Below, one piece after another: positions 1-13,140 of a stretch of DNA of 64,000 nucleotides. How positions within the stretch are numbered: the first letter of the stretch is position 1; every line of letters begins with the position of its first letter. Source of the stretch: Ophiura sarsii (taxonomy: Eukaryota; Echinodermata; Ophiuroidea; Amphilepidida; Ophiuridae); the NCBI GenBank assembly GCA_035610835.1, contig CM069448.1:8867607-8931606 (forward strand). The letters run 5' to 3'. The position numbers and the translations under genes were made by a program. A model generated the notes under the pieces. That model was not told where the DNA came from. It did not search any database and worked only from the letters and a program-made list of their open reading frames with translations.

Positions 1-79
1 TCCTTTGTCAATATCCAACAATTATCATTTCAATCAAATCTTGAAACAAATCAAAAAATCAAAAATGATTGATTTGTGG

Positions 80-600
80 TGGCAAAATGACTGAAATTTA
101 ATTTATTTTCATTCCAGTAAAACAAATTATTTTTAGAAGTTTCACAAAATATTTAGGTATTAGTAAAGCTATCAGTATTAATCCCTGTTTGTTAATGTAA
201 TATAGTGCACTTTCAATGAAAGCTTGAAAATGAAATTTCAAAAATAGTTTTGCCAAAAATAACTGAAATTGAATCTTTTTCCTTGTAAAACGTAACCATG
301 AATTGTTTTGAAGCGAAGCAAAATATTTTGGTATCAAGTTCAGCTATCGATATATGAAGGATAGAAGATGCCATTTTGTGTGTGGAAGCGCTACTTTTGG
401 ATTAACTGTAAATACTGGCAAAATGTCCACTAGCCACAAAATGACTGAAATTTCATCATTTTTCTGGCAAAACACAACCAAGATTTTTGTTTGTTTTTGA
501 AGCGACACAAAATATTTAGGTATTGAGTTAAACAATTGACATATGAAGGGTAGAATATGCCATTTTTTGTGTGGAAGCGCTACTTTTGGATTAACTTAGC
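80..600. repeat. Imperfect tandem repeat, about 172-182 bp, three copies
   Basis: Units begin near 87, 259 and 441 with the shared ACTGAAATT stretch. Each continues through AAGCGA..CAAAATATTT and, in the last two copies, a shared GTGTGGAAGCGCTACTTTTG segment. Confidence 0.75.
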
Positions 601-882
601 GGGCATATTTGCCAGTGCACTGGCAAATTTGCCGGGACTGGACAATTTGGCCACCTGCAAGGAATGGTCAAATGGGGACAAATTACACGGCCATTTGTCG
701 ATGGTTCTTAAACCAAAGTGCCTCAACCTATTTCCAATGGTAGATTCTGATACGTTAAAAAAAGCGCTGAGCTCTCGCCGAGTGAATCCCATGTCACAAA
801 AAGTTGACAAATCTTCAGCATTTGTATCGCAACGAGCTCGACCACCTCGACCGGCTACATGTACAGCCATATCCGCCGTCAT
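580..882 (-). pseudogene. Degraded transposable-element protein fragment with helix-turn-helix
   Basis: The 100-residue open frame includes a GRGGRARCDTN segment followed by MGFTRRELSAFFNVSEST and IGNRLRHFGLR. This resembles the N-terminal helix-turn-helix of integrase-core transposon proteins common in fish and marine invertebrates (consensus like GF-x-x-x-EIA-x-LLGVS-x-x-TV-x-RR-x-x-x-YGL). The usual Y-S-x-ISD segment and catalytic core do not follow, and no acidic catalytic residues are visible. It is read as a truncated remnant. The plus strand of the same interval is also open, so coding bias is not decisive. Confidence 0.38.
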
Positions 883-1310
883 TTCAGACAGATTGGTACC
901 AGAAAGATACTATATGACTATACTGCCCTACCACGACAAAGGGAAGTAATGGACAACAGTACCATTTCAAATTACAAGGCAATACATGTTTTTCTTACAG
1001 CCTTCAAAATTGATGAATGGTATACAACTTAAGTTATATCAGTTTAAAGAAATATTTAAAGTGCATTTTGAATATTTCTGATAAATATTAAATTTTGCCA
1101 TATTTTTCGCTCAAGTGTCCAATACTTCTCGTGGTTTTTCTTCTGAAAGTGAATGGATAAACCATAACAAAAGGAAGCATAAAATAATAAGGTATTGTTT
1201 TAAGATGACTTTACTGCAAAATATAAATTAAGATAAACAACTTATACTCAAAGAATAATTGCAAAGGGATTACAGCCTGTGTAACTGGGTCATTGACTGC
1301 GCAAAAGACC

Positions 1311-1800
1311 GATGAAATGTGTGCGATAACATTTGTTCGATGACATTTCATCGACGACATACTCAACGACATTTCATCGATGACATTTTCTCGATGGCAT
1401 TTTCTCGATGGCATTTTCTCGATGGCATTTACTCGATGACATTTGTTCGATACTCAACGACATTTCATCGATGACATTTTCTCGATGGCATTTTCTCGAT
1501 GGCATTTTCTCGATGGCATTTACTCGATGACATTTGTTCGATGCCATTTACTCGATCAAATTTCCTCGATCAAATTTCCTCGATCAAATTTCCTAGATCA
1601 AATTTCCTCGATGAAACATTTTCGATGACATTTTTTGGTAAAATTTACTCGATGAAATTTATTCGATGAAATTTACTCGATGAAATTTACTCTATGAAAT
1701 TTACTCCAAGAAATTTATTCGGTAAAATGTTTTCGGTGAAATTTTCAATAAAATGTTCGAAAAATGAAGTGAAAAGATGATCGATGAAAGATGTTCGATC
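1311..1800. repeat. 14-bp minisatellite (TCGATGNCATTTNC type)
   Basis: The repeat TCGATGGCATTTTC and variants runs for almost 500 bp. Part of it is duplicated at a 91-bp offset (ACTCAACGAC at 1361 and 1452). It drifts into TCGATCAAATTTCC and TCGATGAAATTTAC variants towards the right. Confidence 0.85.
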
Positions 1801-2266
1801 ATGAATACGTGATGAAAACACCAAATGTATTAATCACTAATTTTAATAGAAATGCGTTCCATACATATGAAGGGGAAAAAATAAAACATTTTTTAATGTA
1901 ATGAGACATTTTTAATCGTTATTTATTTTTTCTTCTTTTAAATAACTTGATCCACTATATTCTACTTTTTAATTTTACATAATACAGTTCAAAGTCCACG
2001 CAGTTGGTTACTACAACAGTATGTGTGAGATGCTCATGTTTGACCTTCGGCCCGAGTTGCGAGGTATCCTGAGAAAGTTCTTCCTTCGTGCCGGAACAAC
2101 TTTTAACATTGTGGGACAACTATAGCGATTGGATCCCAGAACTACTCAACTTTCAATAACCTTGGAATAGGCTTGGGTGATATTTTGGTATCGAAAAATA
2201 CCTATTATTCTAATGGTGGTGTTACACAAATGAATGTTCTTCTTATAAGTGTAGGTAGTAAATATA
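1801..2266. other. Non-coding stretch
   Basis: AT-rich sequence with short open frames only. No gene, repeat family or RNA could be recognised. Confidence 0.5.
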
Positions 2267-2940
2267 CTGGGTGATTTAAAAAAACCTGTACTCAACTTTG
2301 GGATTTTATTTCTAGAAATATGTTCAAAAATGTCTAGGATTGTTTATTGTGTCAGAGAGGCTATCCCATTAGGTTTCAAAAGAACTTTAGTTGGTTAAAA
2401 TTGGTAGCAGAAAACGTGTTTTATGCTCAATTAGATAAAAGTGTACATTTAAAAAACCAAAACAAGATTTATGATATTTCTTTCATAAGCTCTATTGAAT
2501 TTCAATATTGAACAACGGTGCACACTCTAATGAGTAATCCGATCAAAACAAAAGCCTGATTTTGTCTTTGATCCGCTGAATTCAAGAAATAATGACATTG
2601 TTGTGCCACTATTCTGCATTTAATGTATAAAAATAATATCTGAGCAAGTTTGATGTGTCTTATTAATGAGCTTTTGTGTCTCATACATGTATCCACTTAT
2701 TCTAATAAATATTTAGTACAATATTCAATATTTTGTTCAGTTTCAAAAATTGTAGTAACTTTACCAAATAGTCATAACTGGATTGGATACAGGTACCATG
2801 AAATGTTAAGATTCTTATTGCTGATAACAGTAAATATATGCAGCTATTGATTCAAGTATTGGTTGCCTTCATATTCTGGTATTAAAGAAATATTTTAATA
2901 TTTATTTTACTTTGAGTACAGGTTTTTTTTACTCACCCTG
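2267..2940. mobile_element. CAGGGTG-type fold-back MITE, TA flanked (674 bp)
   Basis: The left end CTGGGTGATTTAAAAAAACC and the right end (inverse of GGTTTTTTTTACTCACCCTG) pair over about 30 bp up to CCTGTACTCAA. A TA dinucleotide flanks each end, as expected for Tc1/mariner-type elements. Confidence 0.75.
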
Positions 2941-5555
2941 TAGATAAGAAATAATTTAGAATAATTCATCAATACTCACGTTCTTTTCCAAAGTATTATG
3001 ACACCTTGTTGAAACATCAACTGTGCCCTCTCCTAGCAACATCCAGAGAGTAAGTGAGTCAATAGTTGTCGTAAACCATCTTCCACCGGCTGATGACAGA
3101 GTATGGTTACTCTGATAGTTTTGGAAAATAAATGTGAGCGTTGATGAATTGTTTTAAATTATTTCATATCAATATTGTTGTTGTTTTTAGATAAGAAAAA
3201 AATTAGAAACTAATATATATTGTGGATATTTCAAATTAAAATGCACTCGGACTAAAATTATGACTAAAAATGATATGGATATTTTTCCAATTTTAGAGAG
3301 ATAACAAAACTAATTCAATCTACTCACATTTGAAAGTGGTGGTTTTGACTAAAGAATCCTGCATTGCCTGTGTGTGTATGGTGTTTTGAGAGGTATTTCT
3401 GATTTTGGTATTTCTTGAAATGTTTTTCTTGATCAGAGAGAGATCATACGAAGCTGTTTGGTTAAGAAGAAAAGAGTTTCTAAAAAGCATTGTTTGGAAT
3501 ATTAAATAAAGTTGTCCCTTTGGTGTCCCATGCAACCCTGACATTAAGAAAGTTATCTTTTGGGTTAATAATTGAGGAAAATTTATTAATATTGCTTGAT
3601 TTATAATGTGGATATTTTCCAATATCAATAACATGCTGTGTCACAATATCGCCCAAGCCTATAGTGTAATATAAGGATTGTATATTTCAGTATATAAAAC
3701 CATGTTTTGTCTACATGTACAAAATCTGGGATAAATATATAATTAAAAAATGATCATTATTGTTATTATTATGTATATGATATATCGAAGCCAATATAAT
3801 TGGTCAGTGTAACAGATGTTAGAATGAGGGTTATGTGTGTTGATGTTTTACATATCTACCGAAGCTAGCAAACATATTTTATACTTCTGTGAATTTTATT
3901 TAAATGAGATTTGGAGGACATTTATCAATTTATCTTTTTATAGGTTATCTAAAGGATGAAAATGGGTTTTGTTTTGGGACAGATTCCACTGAAGTTGACA
4001 CCAATGGATATTGTCATTAACATTTCATTTATAAAAATGAGAAAATAATCCTGATGTCCATTTTGGGTGATTTGTATCCAAAATAGATCTTGTATTCTAC
4101 TACTGCTTATATTGCTTTCTTAACAAAGATTTCTGCAAATGATCACCTGTAGTCCATTAACCTTCCTATATGCAGTGACTTCAGTGCATAGTTCAGTGAT
4201 AGATGCAGCATTTTCACATCATTGGTGGAATTCTTCTTTGATCGCTTGGATACATATGCATGCATATTATTCAAAGTCATTTGCGTAACCCGCAAAGTGA
4301 TAAGCTTTGATCACTGGAATATACACTTTCCTCACTTGAGGATAATAGCCACTTAGTATATACAGTGTACTATACATTTACCTCTGTGCTGTGATGTCAT
4401 ATTGTAATCTAATGATGGCACATCATCAATACTCAAGTACCAGGATTCATCTTTCATTACATTGGTTGGTACGTAAAGCTACTTTGGCAAGTACGCAAAG
4501 ACATCACTACTGCACATTGATAGAAAAACAGAGCCTATAGTCTGATTAATTATTGAACCAACAAGTTTCCACTAGCCTAGTATATGCAGCTACAAGATAA
4601 GCAATTGATCAGCAATAGCATCGCACAAGGACTTGTGCGTATATTCAGGCTCACACAGCATACGTAGGGTGTGTGTACGCATCATGCATCATATGCGGAA
4701 CACACTATTTGGGCTCATTTACGCAATACACTATTTTGCAATTGTTTATTCAATTATTAATAAGTAGACTATATTAAGTAGACAACTTGTTTTGTGACGG
4801 TGATAAGTGGTTATCAATTTCTACATGTCCACAGCCAAGTGAGATAAATAATAACTAATTTCATCAAAAAATAAAGTAAAATAGTCCTGTAGATTATCAA
4901 TAAGTGTAACAACACAAGTAGAGCCCAAATATACAGCACTTAAACATATTCTGTCTTTTACTTCTATTTACTTCTATAAACTGTTATCGGTACTTTGATT
5001 TATTATTATGTAAACCTATTGATTGTTTTAGAATGGCCCAGTATAATATTTTAAAAATCAGTGTTTGTTCTGTTTTAATACTCTCCCATCCCCACATCAC
5101 ACCTACTCTTTATACTGTAGCCAATGCAATAGTATGTTGATGGTTAAGCTTACACTTCTATTTTTAGGGTTTAGCTAATTTATTGTCATAATAACCGTAT
5201 GCAATTACATGTCAGTAGACCTCAAAATGTCCTGTATCACACCACAATTTGCACCCACAAATATTTCTATTGTGTTAGAACATCAAAAGTCTGGTTCGAA
5301 ATTGTTTCAACATTTTATTAAGTTGTATTTAGCTGAATGCAGTAGAAAGTAATTGTTCCCTAACTTGAGAAGAGAGGTTCAATTTTGCTCCTAAACGGAA
5401 AAAAAAACACCTCCCACATTTGAGGGCTCATTATCATGTTTTTATGCTTGGTACTTCACTTAAAACGTTGTACCCTAATGCCGAAGTGTTGGTTTTGGTA
5501 ATACTTGTCAGACAATACAAACAAGCAATTTGAGGGCGGAAAACTAGCTCTTCCA
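2941..5555. other. Non-coding stretch
   Basis: About 2.6 kb of AT-rich sequence with no convincing exon, RNA gene or terminal inverted repeat. The longest open frame here, near 3320-3634, has no recognisable domain or splice context. Confidence 0.5.
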
Positions 5556-5614
5556 GCAGCCAGAATTGAACCAGGGTCCTTCGACATGAGAGTCCAGAGT
5601 CCTACCTGCTCCAA
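5556..5614 (-). pseudogene. tRNA-Met-like fragment
   Basis: On the minus strand a D-arm-like GAGCAGGTAGG, an anticodon loop CTCATGT (CAT, Met) and a B box GGTTCAATTCT line up with elongator tRNA-Met. The acceptor stem cannot be formed, so it is a degenerate copy or SINE head. Confidence 0.4.
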
Positions 5615-5650
5615 ACAAACTTTCAGCCAAAAACTGAAAGTTTGTTTGGA
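5610..5650. repeat. Perfect 17-bp hairpin
   Basis: TCCAAACAAACTTTCAG at 5610-5626 and its exact inverse at 5634-5650 leave a 7-base loop. Confidence 0.85.
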
Positions 5651-5778
5651 CACCATATACCCTTGCATGTTGAAGCAATGACTAGGGGAAGCAGGGGCTA
5701 CCAGTGTAGCAGAGCTATCAACACTCCTTTCTCTTGCAGGAGACTACCTGAAAATAAACTGATCTGGGCGCACACATT

Positions 5779-6048
5779 GGGCCGTATTCTCGTACTAAAT
5801 CCGGTAATAAACGCGTGTCTAACTGAAACAATGTGTTTAACAAAACATGGCTTTAAACTCTGCGAATCTCATCCCAAGAGTGGTCGTGCGTTACTGTATA
5901 CAGGTATTTATTTTTGTTGTGGCCCTAATGGATTACAATAGATATCGACCAAATATCTCAATAGCACATGTATTTGAACATCAACTTGCAGACTATAGAC
6001 GTATGTTTAGCTTAAAACCGTATTTAACTACGTACGAGAATACGGGCC
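5779..6048. mobile_element. Short inverted-repeat element with GGCCCGTATTCTCGTA ends
   Basis: GGGCCGTATTCTCGTA at 5779 is inverted at 6033-6048 (one mismatch), bounding 270 bp without coding content. The structure fits a MITE. Confidence 0.6.
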
Positions 6049-7662
6049 ATGGTATCTATGATTATGTTACATGTAATTAATACTCGCAATGAAGAGAAAA
6101 AAATCTCTCTGATTGCAGGATGCAAATGCAAACTCTGGCATAAACTTGCTGTAATAATTTGTAGTACTCAGCTGGGTTAGGGTTAATGAGAATTAACAAT
6201 GGGGACCACTTCTAGGTTCAAAACAGGAGAGATGAAATTTGAAAGCTGTTTTGAGTTTTATTCTTGGTAGTTTTTGAAATGAGGTGATTTTTACATTGGA
6301 CACTTTCGTAAATTATGAAATATTTTGTGCATTTTATTTTCATGATCTTTGCAATAATGATGGTAGATTGCGATATACCGCAAATATATTTTTCTTTTCA
6401 AACTTCTGTTATGAAGAACCCGGCTGGATCAATAATAAAGGTGTGCACAATGATATATAAACTTCAATATATCATTATTTTGGTTACAACGATTATCAAG
6501 TTATTTAAAGGTATGTATATGTCACTTCCTTTATTAGCCACTACTTCTATCTCCAAACTGTTTGCCAACAACCATATACTCTTTGATGCAACTGATCTAG
6601 TAAATACTAGTTTGAATATGGATGGTATGGTTGAGGTTTTATAAAGATGCCGACACATTGTTTCAAGATCATTAGAACACCAAAAGAAATTATACAGTAA
6701 TAATTTTTTCATCAGCCAAATAAACCATGTATGGATATGTTTTGTACTTGTCTGGTATGTGAGTGTTATAGCTATACTTTTGTGTTATATGTAACCATAG
6801 CAATATATTATACAATAAAGTTCCTTGCATACAGTGTATTTCATTAAGATGCCAAAAAGTGCTAGCTTGAAAAGGAAGCATTCAGCAAGCTTCTATTATC
6901 TAGTATACAGTAAACATTATTATTTATTTGAACGAATTGGACATTTATCACAGTTTGTTCATGGAATGTTATTGAATATTTATACGTTGTTGAAGGATCA
7001 CATTTGAAATTTGTTTTTCATAAATGAATCTCTACTGCCATATTAGATATGCTTTAAACCAATTTTGTTTGTTAGTAATATCAGACCAGATGCTAGCTCA
7101 ATTTGTGAACAACAATGATATTAATGTGACCTGACTTTGAAATAGATAGTGGATTAGAACTAATATGAAGTAAGTCATTCTCGAAAAGAGAATGTTTTGT
7201 AGAGGAAAAATAAAACGATATGTAAGGGAGGTGTAAAGAAGTGCCAACCAATAAACCTTTCCACAAGATTTCAAAGTCTTTAGACTTAAGGTTTATGAAA
7301 TGTCCCCCTATTATGTTGAACATAATTTGGAAAATTGTCCTGGTTCCTGTACAAAATCTGCCTGATTGCCAGATGGCAATAGTGGAAGCTCTGGAGAGAA
7401 AACTTTACCCTCTAGCTACAACAGGGCCTGATACATACATGTGGAAGTGTGTTGGTGCATCTTTTTCCTCCCCAATATCCAAGAGGTAGCGGTACAAATC
7501 TAGCTGGATACCTTTTTCTGAACTCAAAATCATATAATTTCACTGATGAGAACATGCATTAATGCATTAAAGCATTCAGATTTCCAATTCTAGATTTCTT
7601 CTCATTTCAAATTGGACCAATACAAAATATTAGCGACCAAACATAAACATCAATGAGTTCTA
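6049..7662. other. Non-coding stretch
   Basis: Several open frames of 60-110 codons on both strands (for example 6315-6644) have no domain, splice signal or codon pattern that separates them from chance. Nothing else is seen. Confidence 0.45.
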
Positions 7663-7887
7663 TAGTTTGATCAGTTCCAAACTGGCAAACACTTATTATA
7701 GCAACGAATAAATACAAAAGGACATGGGCATGCATGAAAACAAGCGCACTGTGCATCATTGTGCAACACGTGTGTGTGACCAAAACCGTGTGTATATGGC
7801 CATGATTATGCGCGTACGCTTGAATTACTTTTGCGCGCGGAGAGATAAAACCGATTATTTCTCGCCAATTTGGAACTGATCAAACTA
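7663..7887. mobile_element. Inverted-repeat element (225 bp)
   Basis: TAGTTTGATCAGTTCCAAAC at 7663 begins a 24-bp arm that pairs with 7864-7887 with one mismatch. The interior is rich in GTGTGTG and GCGC and encodes nothing. Confidence 0.6.
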
Positions 7888-9365
7888 GAGTGTTGTTTAA
7901 AGAAATAATGCTATTCTATCATAATTTTTCAAAATATACTTTTGAGGAGTGACATCAGCACCCTTTTCTATAGTAAACACATCATGATATCACACGTGTA
8001 TTAAAAAAACAACTCCTATGTATTTGCACATGCATACACATGATCAAAGAAAAATGTGCGGAAAGAACTGCACCCATCACTAGATGACATCACCTCTCGA
8101 CTTGAGTTGTTATATCTGTACTCCATATTACCTCAAGTTAGAGGTGATGTCATAGAATGTCTCAATGATTTGTATTGTAATAACATATGTGTAGCCCCAC
8201 CATGATAACATATGTTCATGCATAGTATTTCCTATCACCCCAACATGAGTTAAAACAAAGTATAGTAGTTGGTTTCCATCTGGTGTATGGTTGACCAAAT
8301 ACACCCCCTCAGCCAACCTCCCTGCCCCCTCCTTTGAGTGGGAGCCAACAATTGATTATGTAAACAGTTGCATGGGCTGTGTTGTTATTCATATGACTCA
8401 TACATAGATACGTATCCTTTAGTTTTACTTATCAAAACCATATCATGTGATGTTAACAAGTTGAATCATTAGATTCTAAGAAGCTAACTTGCCATGTAAT
8501 AGTACTTTGCCATACAATGGTACTTCTTTGCTGGGCAATAGTACTTGGTGTGGTGCAATAATACAGCTTCTGAACCTGAAGGGTTTTATGTCAGACATCC
8601 ATCAAACAGCAATTGCTAGCTTCACTTGCTAATGCTTATTTGTAGGTACCAAACGACGTACAATGAAAATAGTGCAGAATGTAATTGTTATTAAATCTGT
8701 GTATAAGTTATACAAAACAAAATGTGTTTTTAATTTGTGCAAATGGAAGAATATCGTAATTTGGTGAAAAAAATCATTGTAGCTGGTCTTTACTTCATTG
8801 AATGGAAAATGTCATCCTCCCCTTGGCTTCAGGTAGATATTCTTACCATTTGCACTGTATAGACATTCACAGAGATGAATGCTTTCAGGATCTTTTCTGA
8901 TTTCACAAATTGTGTTGGTCAAAATGTACAGTTTAATTTATTTTCAAGCTTTTTTCTCACTATTCCAGGATAATTGAGTGGTAATGACTGGCATTTCGCA
9001 ATTTTTTTTAAAAATCCATTACACTAACTGAAACTTAATTGTTTATACAAAAGATCCTAAACCCTAGAAAGTCTACAGATTTCTTAATTATGTGTGTGTA
9101 AACTAGTACCGTTTGACCTGGGATTAATGACTCGATGACATAACGGTCTTGATGAAACCAAATGGGTTCAAGTTGCTTACACACCGTAAATGTTTAAATA
9201 ACTTGTACAATCATAGCTTACATTGTTGGAGAGTAGAGCATGTTTGGGTTCTACCTATCAGTAAGCTATCACAAATTAGTCTAGTGCAAAGACTTCTATT
9301 GTATGAGTTATACAGATTATATCTGTAAACCTATTTTGTAGGATAGGATTAAAACTGCTACTACA
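7888..9365. other. Non-coding stretch with one hairpin and a CA/TAGTAC-rich patch
   Basis: Apart from the hairpin at 8084-8153 and four loose copies of an AATAGTACTT-type motif near 8498-8570, I see nothing gene-like. Confidence 0.45.
8084..8153. repeat. Inverted repeat, 22-23 bp arms
   Basis: ATGACATCACCTCT-CGACTTGAG at 8084-8106 pairs with 8132-8153, leaving a 25-base loop. Confidence 0.7.
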
Positions 9366-9432
9366 TCCTAGCTGGTCTCGTGGTATGACATTCGCTTGGG
9401 ATCTTAAAGGTCCTGGGTTCGAATCGCATTGT
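9366..9432 (+). pseudogene. tRNA-Pro-like sequence
   Basis: An A box TGGTCTCGTGG and a near-consensus B box GGTTCGAATCG are correctly spaced. The loop TTGGGAT would give anticodon GGG (Pro). The anticodon and acceptor stems do not pair, so it is a tRNA relic or SINE head. Confidence 0.4.
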
Positions 9433-10695
9433 GTAAAAAGTTTCCAATTCTGAATACAAGACTACATGTAGGCTAATTTGTGATCGCTTATTCATAGGTA
9501 ATACCTGTATTTGGCAGACATGATTTACAATGTTTTTTCTTGTTTCTTTGTTTGTTTGTTTGTTTATTTGTGAAATATCTTATCCGTGTACACTATGTAA
9601 TAATCCAAATTAATATACTTGTATCATAAATAATTTGTAAATATTCTTGGAAAAAACAACAGTGAAGATGAGAAGATTAATTAAAAATTACAAAGATATG
9701 TGATATTTATATTTGTTGTTGTATAATGTAATTCATTTCAGTATAAAGCAAAAGAGAGAAGAAAAAGAACCTGTTCAGACTAACACAAATTTTCAAAAAC
9801 AAAAATAAAATTGATAATAATTGCACCTTTTTTTTAATGCCCCCCCCCCCCACCCCCCAACCACACTCAAACGTCCGACTGACCGACCCTACCTGCGATG
9901 TCCGTTTGCCCATAGAACTTTTTTGTGTGTAGCCTAAGAAACATGTCTATTCAAAATACACAAGTTGTAGGGTGAGGTTAATAAATATTCTAGAGACTGC
10001 ATCATGATATTATGCACATTGTGTCAACGCTTGCACCAGCATCAGTATGGTCAAAGAAGAACGTCAGTATTGACTAGATAATGTGCAGACGCTATCCCCA
10101 ACTTGAAGAGACGAATGAGCATTTCTGCCATTAGCGGGTAGAGCCTTGAACTGGTACCAGAATGAATGGGACTATTACATTATTTTCATGTAACCAGTTC
10201 GACTCTCTCACTATCTCTCTCTGCACAAAATGCGAGGCTGTACTATAGATGGGGCGACAGGTGACGTCATACCAAACATTTGGTCGACAGTTGCCATTGT
10301 TCTTTGCCCGGCAGGATGAGCGTGCATCCTGTTTTGTTAAGGACCCATGCTTTTAAGACTCGCGCCAAAGCATTATAAAGGACAATAATGCATAGTGGAC
10401 AGTGTTGTGGCCATATGCTGTTCCCTCAAGCATGCATCGGCAGTCCAGTCCCTTTGACCGTTGGTTTTGTTGATAAACATTGCTGTCGCCAAAGCATTAT
10501 AAAGGGCAATAAGCCATGGTAAGAGGTAAAAAGGTGACTCATTTTTTATTATTATGAAATTGACAGAACCTATGCTGTATCTAATATATTTGTTTAGTTT
10601 TTTAGTTTGACCGATAATCTGAAACAAGGAGGGAAATCAAGGAAAATTCCACACATCAAAATTCTCATTAAAAAAAATGTGTTCTGGATTCTGAA
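9433..10695. other. Non-coding stretch with (GTTT)n and a C-rich tract
   Basis: It contains a GTTT microsatellite near 9541-9570 and an interrupted poly-C tract at 9841-9859. The phrase GCCAAAGCATTATAAAG occurs twice (10365 and 10488), hinting at an old short duplication. Confidence 0.45.
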
Positions 10696-10881
10696 GAGAA
10701 AAAATTGTTACAATTCTTTTGTGCATTTTTTTAAACAACACTATTTTCTTAATTTCTTGTTTTGTTCATTTCATTTAACAGGGAACACGAGAAAAAATTG
10801 TTACAATTCTTTTGTGCATTTTTTTAAACAACACTTTTTTCTTAATTTCTTGTTTTGTTCATTTCATTTAACAGGGAACAC
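10696..10881. repeat. 93-bp tandem duplication
   Basis: Two copies (10696-10788 and 10789-10881) differ at only a few positions. Each ends in a pyrimidine-rich run and CATTTAACAGGGAACAC, which looks like a splice acceptor. The open reading frame across both copies results from the duplication. Confidence 0.85.
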
Positions 10882-11285
10882 AAACAAATGTTGTTAGGTC
10901 AAGCTGGAAATAATAGGCCCTGAAAATATATCTTTAGGTTGTACACATTTGACAGGAAGTATGGACAAGTACAACAACATAATTATTTTTGTAATTCTAT
11001 TTTTACCAGCTTTTAGTTCCGTTTTCATAGTCATCAATCATTCATGTACCGTCGTCGTCCTTGAATGGGTCAATTTCAGAATCTAATATGATTTTGTAAT
11101 ACCTTTGTCATCCACCATTTTACCGGATATGGACGTTTATGATCATTATTACAGATGATCGATGATCAAATTATTGAATCTCTGCAAGCTATAGCCTTGA
11201 AATTTGTCATTAGATATTTTAAAAGGTATATGGATGATTATGACTCTATAAAGTCATAACCATTCAAAAATACACCTTTAAAATA

Positions 11286-11720
11286 CACTCGTCAAAAGAA
11301 GATCCTGGACACTCATTGAAGTTCAAATATTTCACATAAATATTTAATATAAATTAAACAATTGCATGTCAAAATAAGCAGACAATAATTTTTTATCATG
11401 TCTGTATGAAATTAAGATGTACGCATTCATGCATGGCTGAGCACATTCATTAAGCAATGGTAAGGTGCGTAAAAGGAAATTGCAAGAAATTAGCATTTAC
11501 AGTCATTTGAATGGAGGGATTATCCAATTTTTTGCAATCTTCTTGCCATTGTCAAGTGAATGGGATATGCCATGCATGAGTGATCATGTCTAAATTCCAT
11601 GTTAAGCTGTTAGAGGATTACTTTCTGCTTATTTTGATATACAATTATATATATATAATTATATATTTTCTATTAAATATTAATTTAATTTAAGTGTCCA
11701 AGAACTTCTTTTGCCGAGTG
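11286..11720. mobile_element. Tc1/mariner-like MITE with CACTCGNCAAAAGAAG ends (435 bp)
   Basis: TA flanks both ends. CACTCGTCAAAAGAAG at the left matches CACTCGGCAAAAGAAG at the right (inverted) over ~28 bp. Internal segments such as TCAAAATAAGCAGA also recur inverted, so much of the element is fold-back. Confidence 0.75.
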
Positions 11721-11781
11721 TATATTGAAAATTAAAATTTCATCTACACAGTTCAACAAAAATAAGTTCCCTTTAGATTAT

Positions 11782-12288
11782 GCCTGATATTTTTAAAATG
11801 AGTTTTTCATCGAACTGAGTTTTGGCACACATAATGTATGCTGGCACAGCAACACTAGAATTGAGCTATAACTATGCAGGTGTTGTAATGCTTGAATGAG
11901 CACACATTGAATGGAGGAATACCTTAATTCAAAAGTTGCTTAATGATGTATTGAAGGAGGGTGGTTAAGCAGCTTGAACCATGGTCTTGAACCACGGTCT
12001 TTGCTTGAACACCGCATTTTCAGCTTTTGAAATGAGGTTAAGTCAATGTGTGCTCATTCAAGCAGCACAACAACTGTGTAGTGTGTGTAGTGTTCAAGCA
12101 AAGACCCTGGTTGCTTAACCATCCTCCTTGGATACATCATTTAGCAACTTTTGAATTCAATGTGTGCTCATTCAAACATTACAACACCTGCATAGTTGTA
12201 GCTTTGTTCTAGTGTTGCTGTGCACACAAACAATATGTATGCCAAAACTCGTTTCGATGGAATAACTCATTAAAAAAATAATAGGCCT
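11782..12288. mobile_element. Long-armed fold-back element
   Basis: Arms of about 200 bp, with mismatches, pair across the element. The left GTTTTGGCACACATAATGTA and GCACAGCAACACTAG recur inverted near 12205-12271, and the AATGTGTGCTCATTCAAG segment occurs in both halves. No coding content. Confidence 0.75.
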
Positions 12289-13069
12289 GCTGTCAATCAT
12301 TGGCATTGTCAAGATAGCGCCCTCATTTCAAGAGTCACATAGTGCGTACAAACATATGTAAACGCCCATATGCCCATTTATAGGAGGCTCTTGTTTTGCG
12401 ATGCGATTACCTCTCCCATTATACAGGGTGTTCCTAAAAAAGGGTGCATATGTTCCACGTTATTGCCCTCAATTGAGTACTCCGAGTATTTGACTAAATC
12501 TTTAAATAATCTAAAATAAAATCCAGAGTTTTACTTGAATCAGTATTAATAAAGTGCTCGACCACATGGGGGCAATCATTATAATGATTGCGAGTAAACT
12601 AGTTGACTTTCAAATGCCATTTATTTTATTGTGTTTACTTTTCTCAATTTAAGATATGTTTGATCAACAACGAGCACTCAAAATCGGGTTTGTGCCACAT
12701 TTAGAAAAAGATGCTTTTTGTGCCATTTTGATCTTTAAACATTTTGTATTTGGATTTAGTGTTTGTATGAACCTTAAGATAACTAAATAAGCTTTCGTAC
12801 GCAGTTTGTTTTGTCAAATTTGCTTGAGTCTATCCAGAGATATGCTTGTTTGACCACGAGTAAACAATAAAAAAACGTGCCGGTTTTTGAAAGAAATCAT
12901 CCATGTGTAAAATTGCTGTTATGTTGAACGCTTTAACCCTTACAGCCCCAGATCCCATGAAATCCCATTTCCCAGCATCCTGGTTCCACCTGGCACTGAG
13001 GTTTTTGTCTGAAATAATGGCCCCGGGCTATATAGCTGGGCGAATACACTCGCCCAGCACAGCTTCCCC

Positions 13070-13140
13070 CGTGGCGCAGTTGGTAGAGTGTCCGCCCTTC
13101 AACCGAGAGGTCGTGGGTTCAAACCCCGGGGCGTGGCACC
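13070..13140 (+). pseudogene. tRNA-like sequence with intact A and B boxes
   Basis: The A box TGGCGCAGTTGG and B box GGTTCAAACCC are both good matches to internal pol III promoters. The loop CTTCAAC would give anticodon TCA, but the anticodon stem pairs poorly, so a SINE head or pseudogene is more likely than a working tRNA. Confidence 0.45.

Noticed and set aside
6315..6644. 109-codon open frame with hydrophobic start
   Set aside because: AT-rich chance composition, with no splice signals or recognisable domain.
13070..13140. Functional tRNA with anticodon TCA (selenocysteine or suppressor)
   Set aside because: The anticodon stem does not pair, and selenocysteine tRNA has a different, longer acceptor/T architecture.
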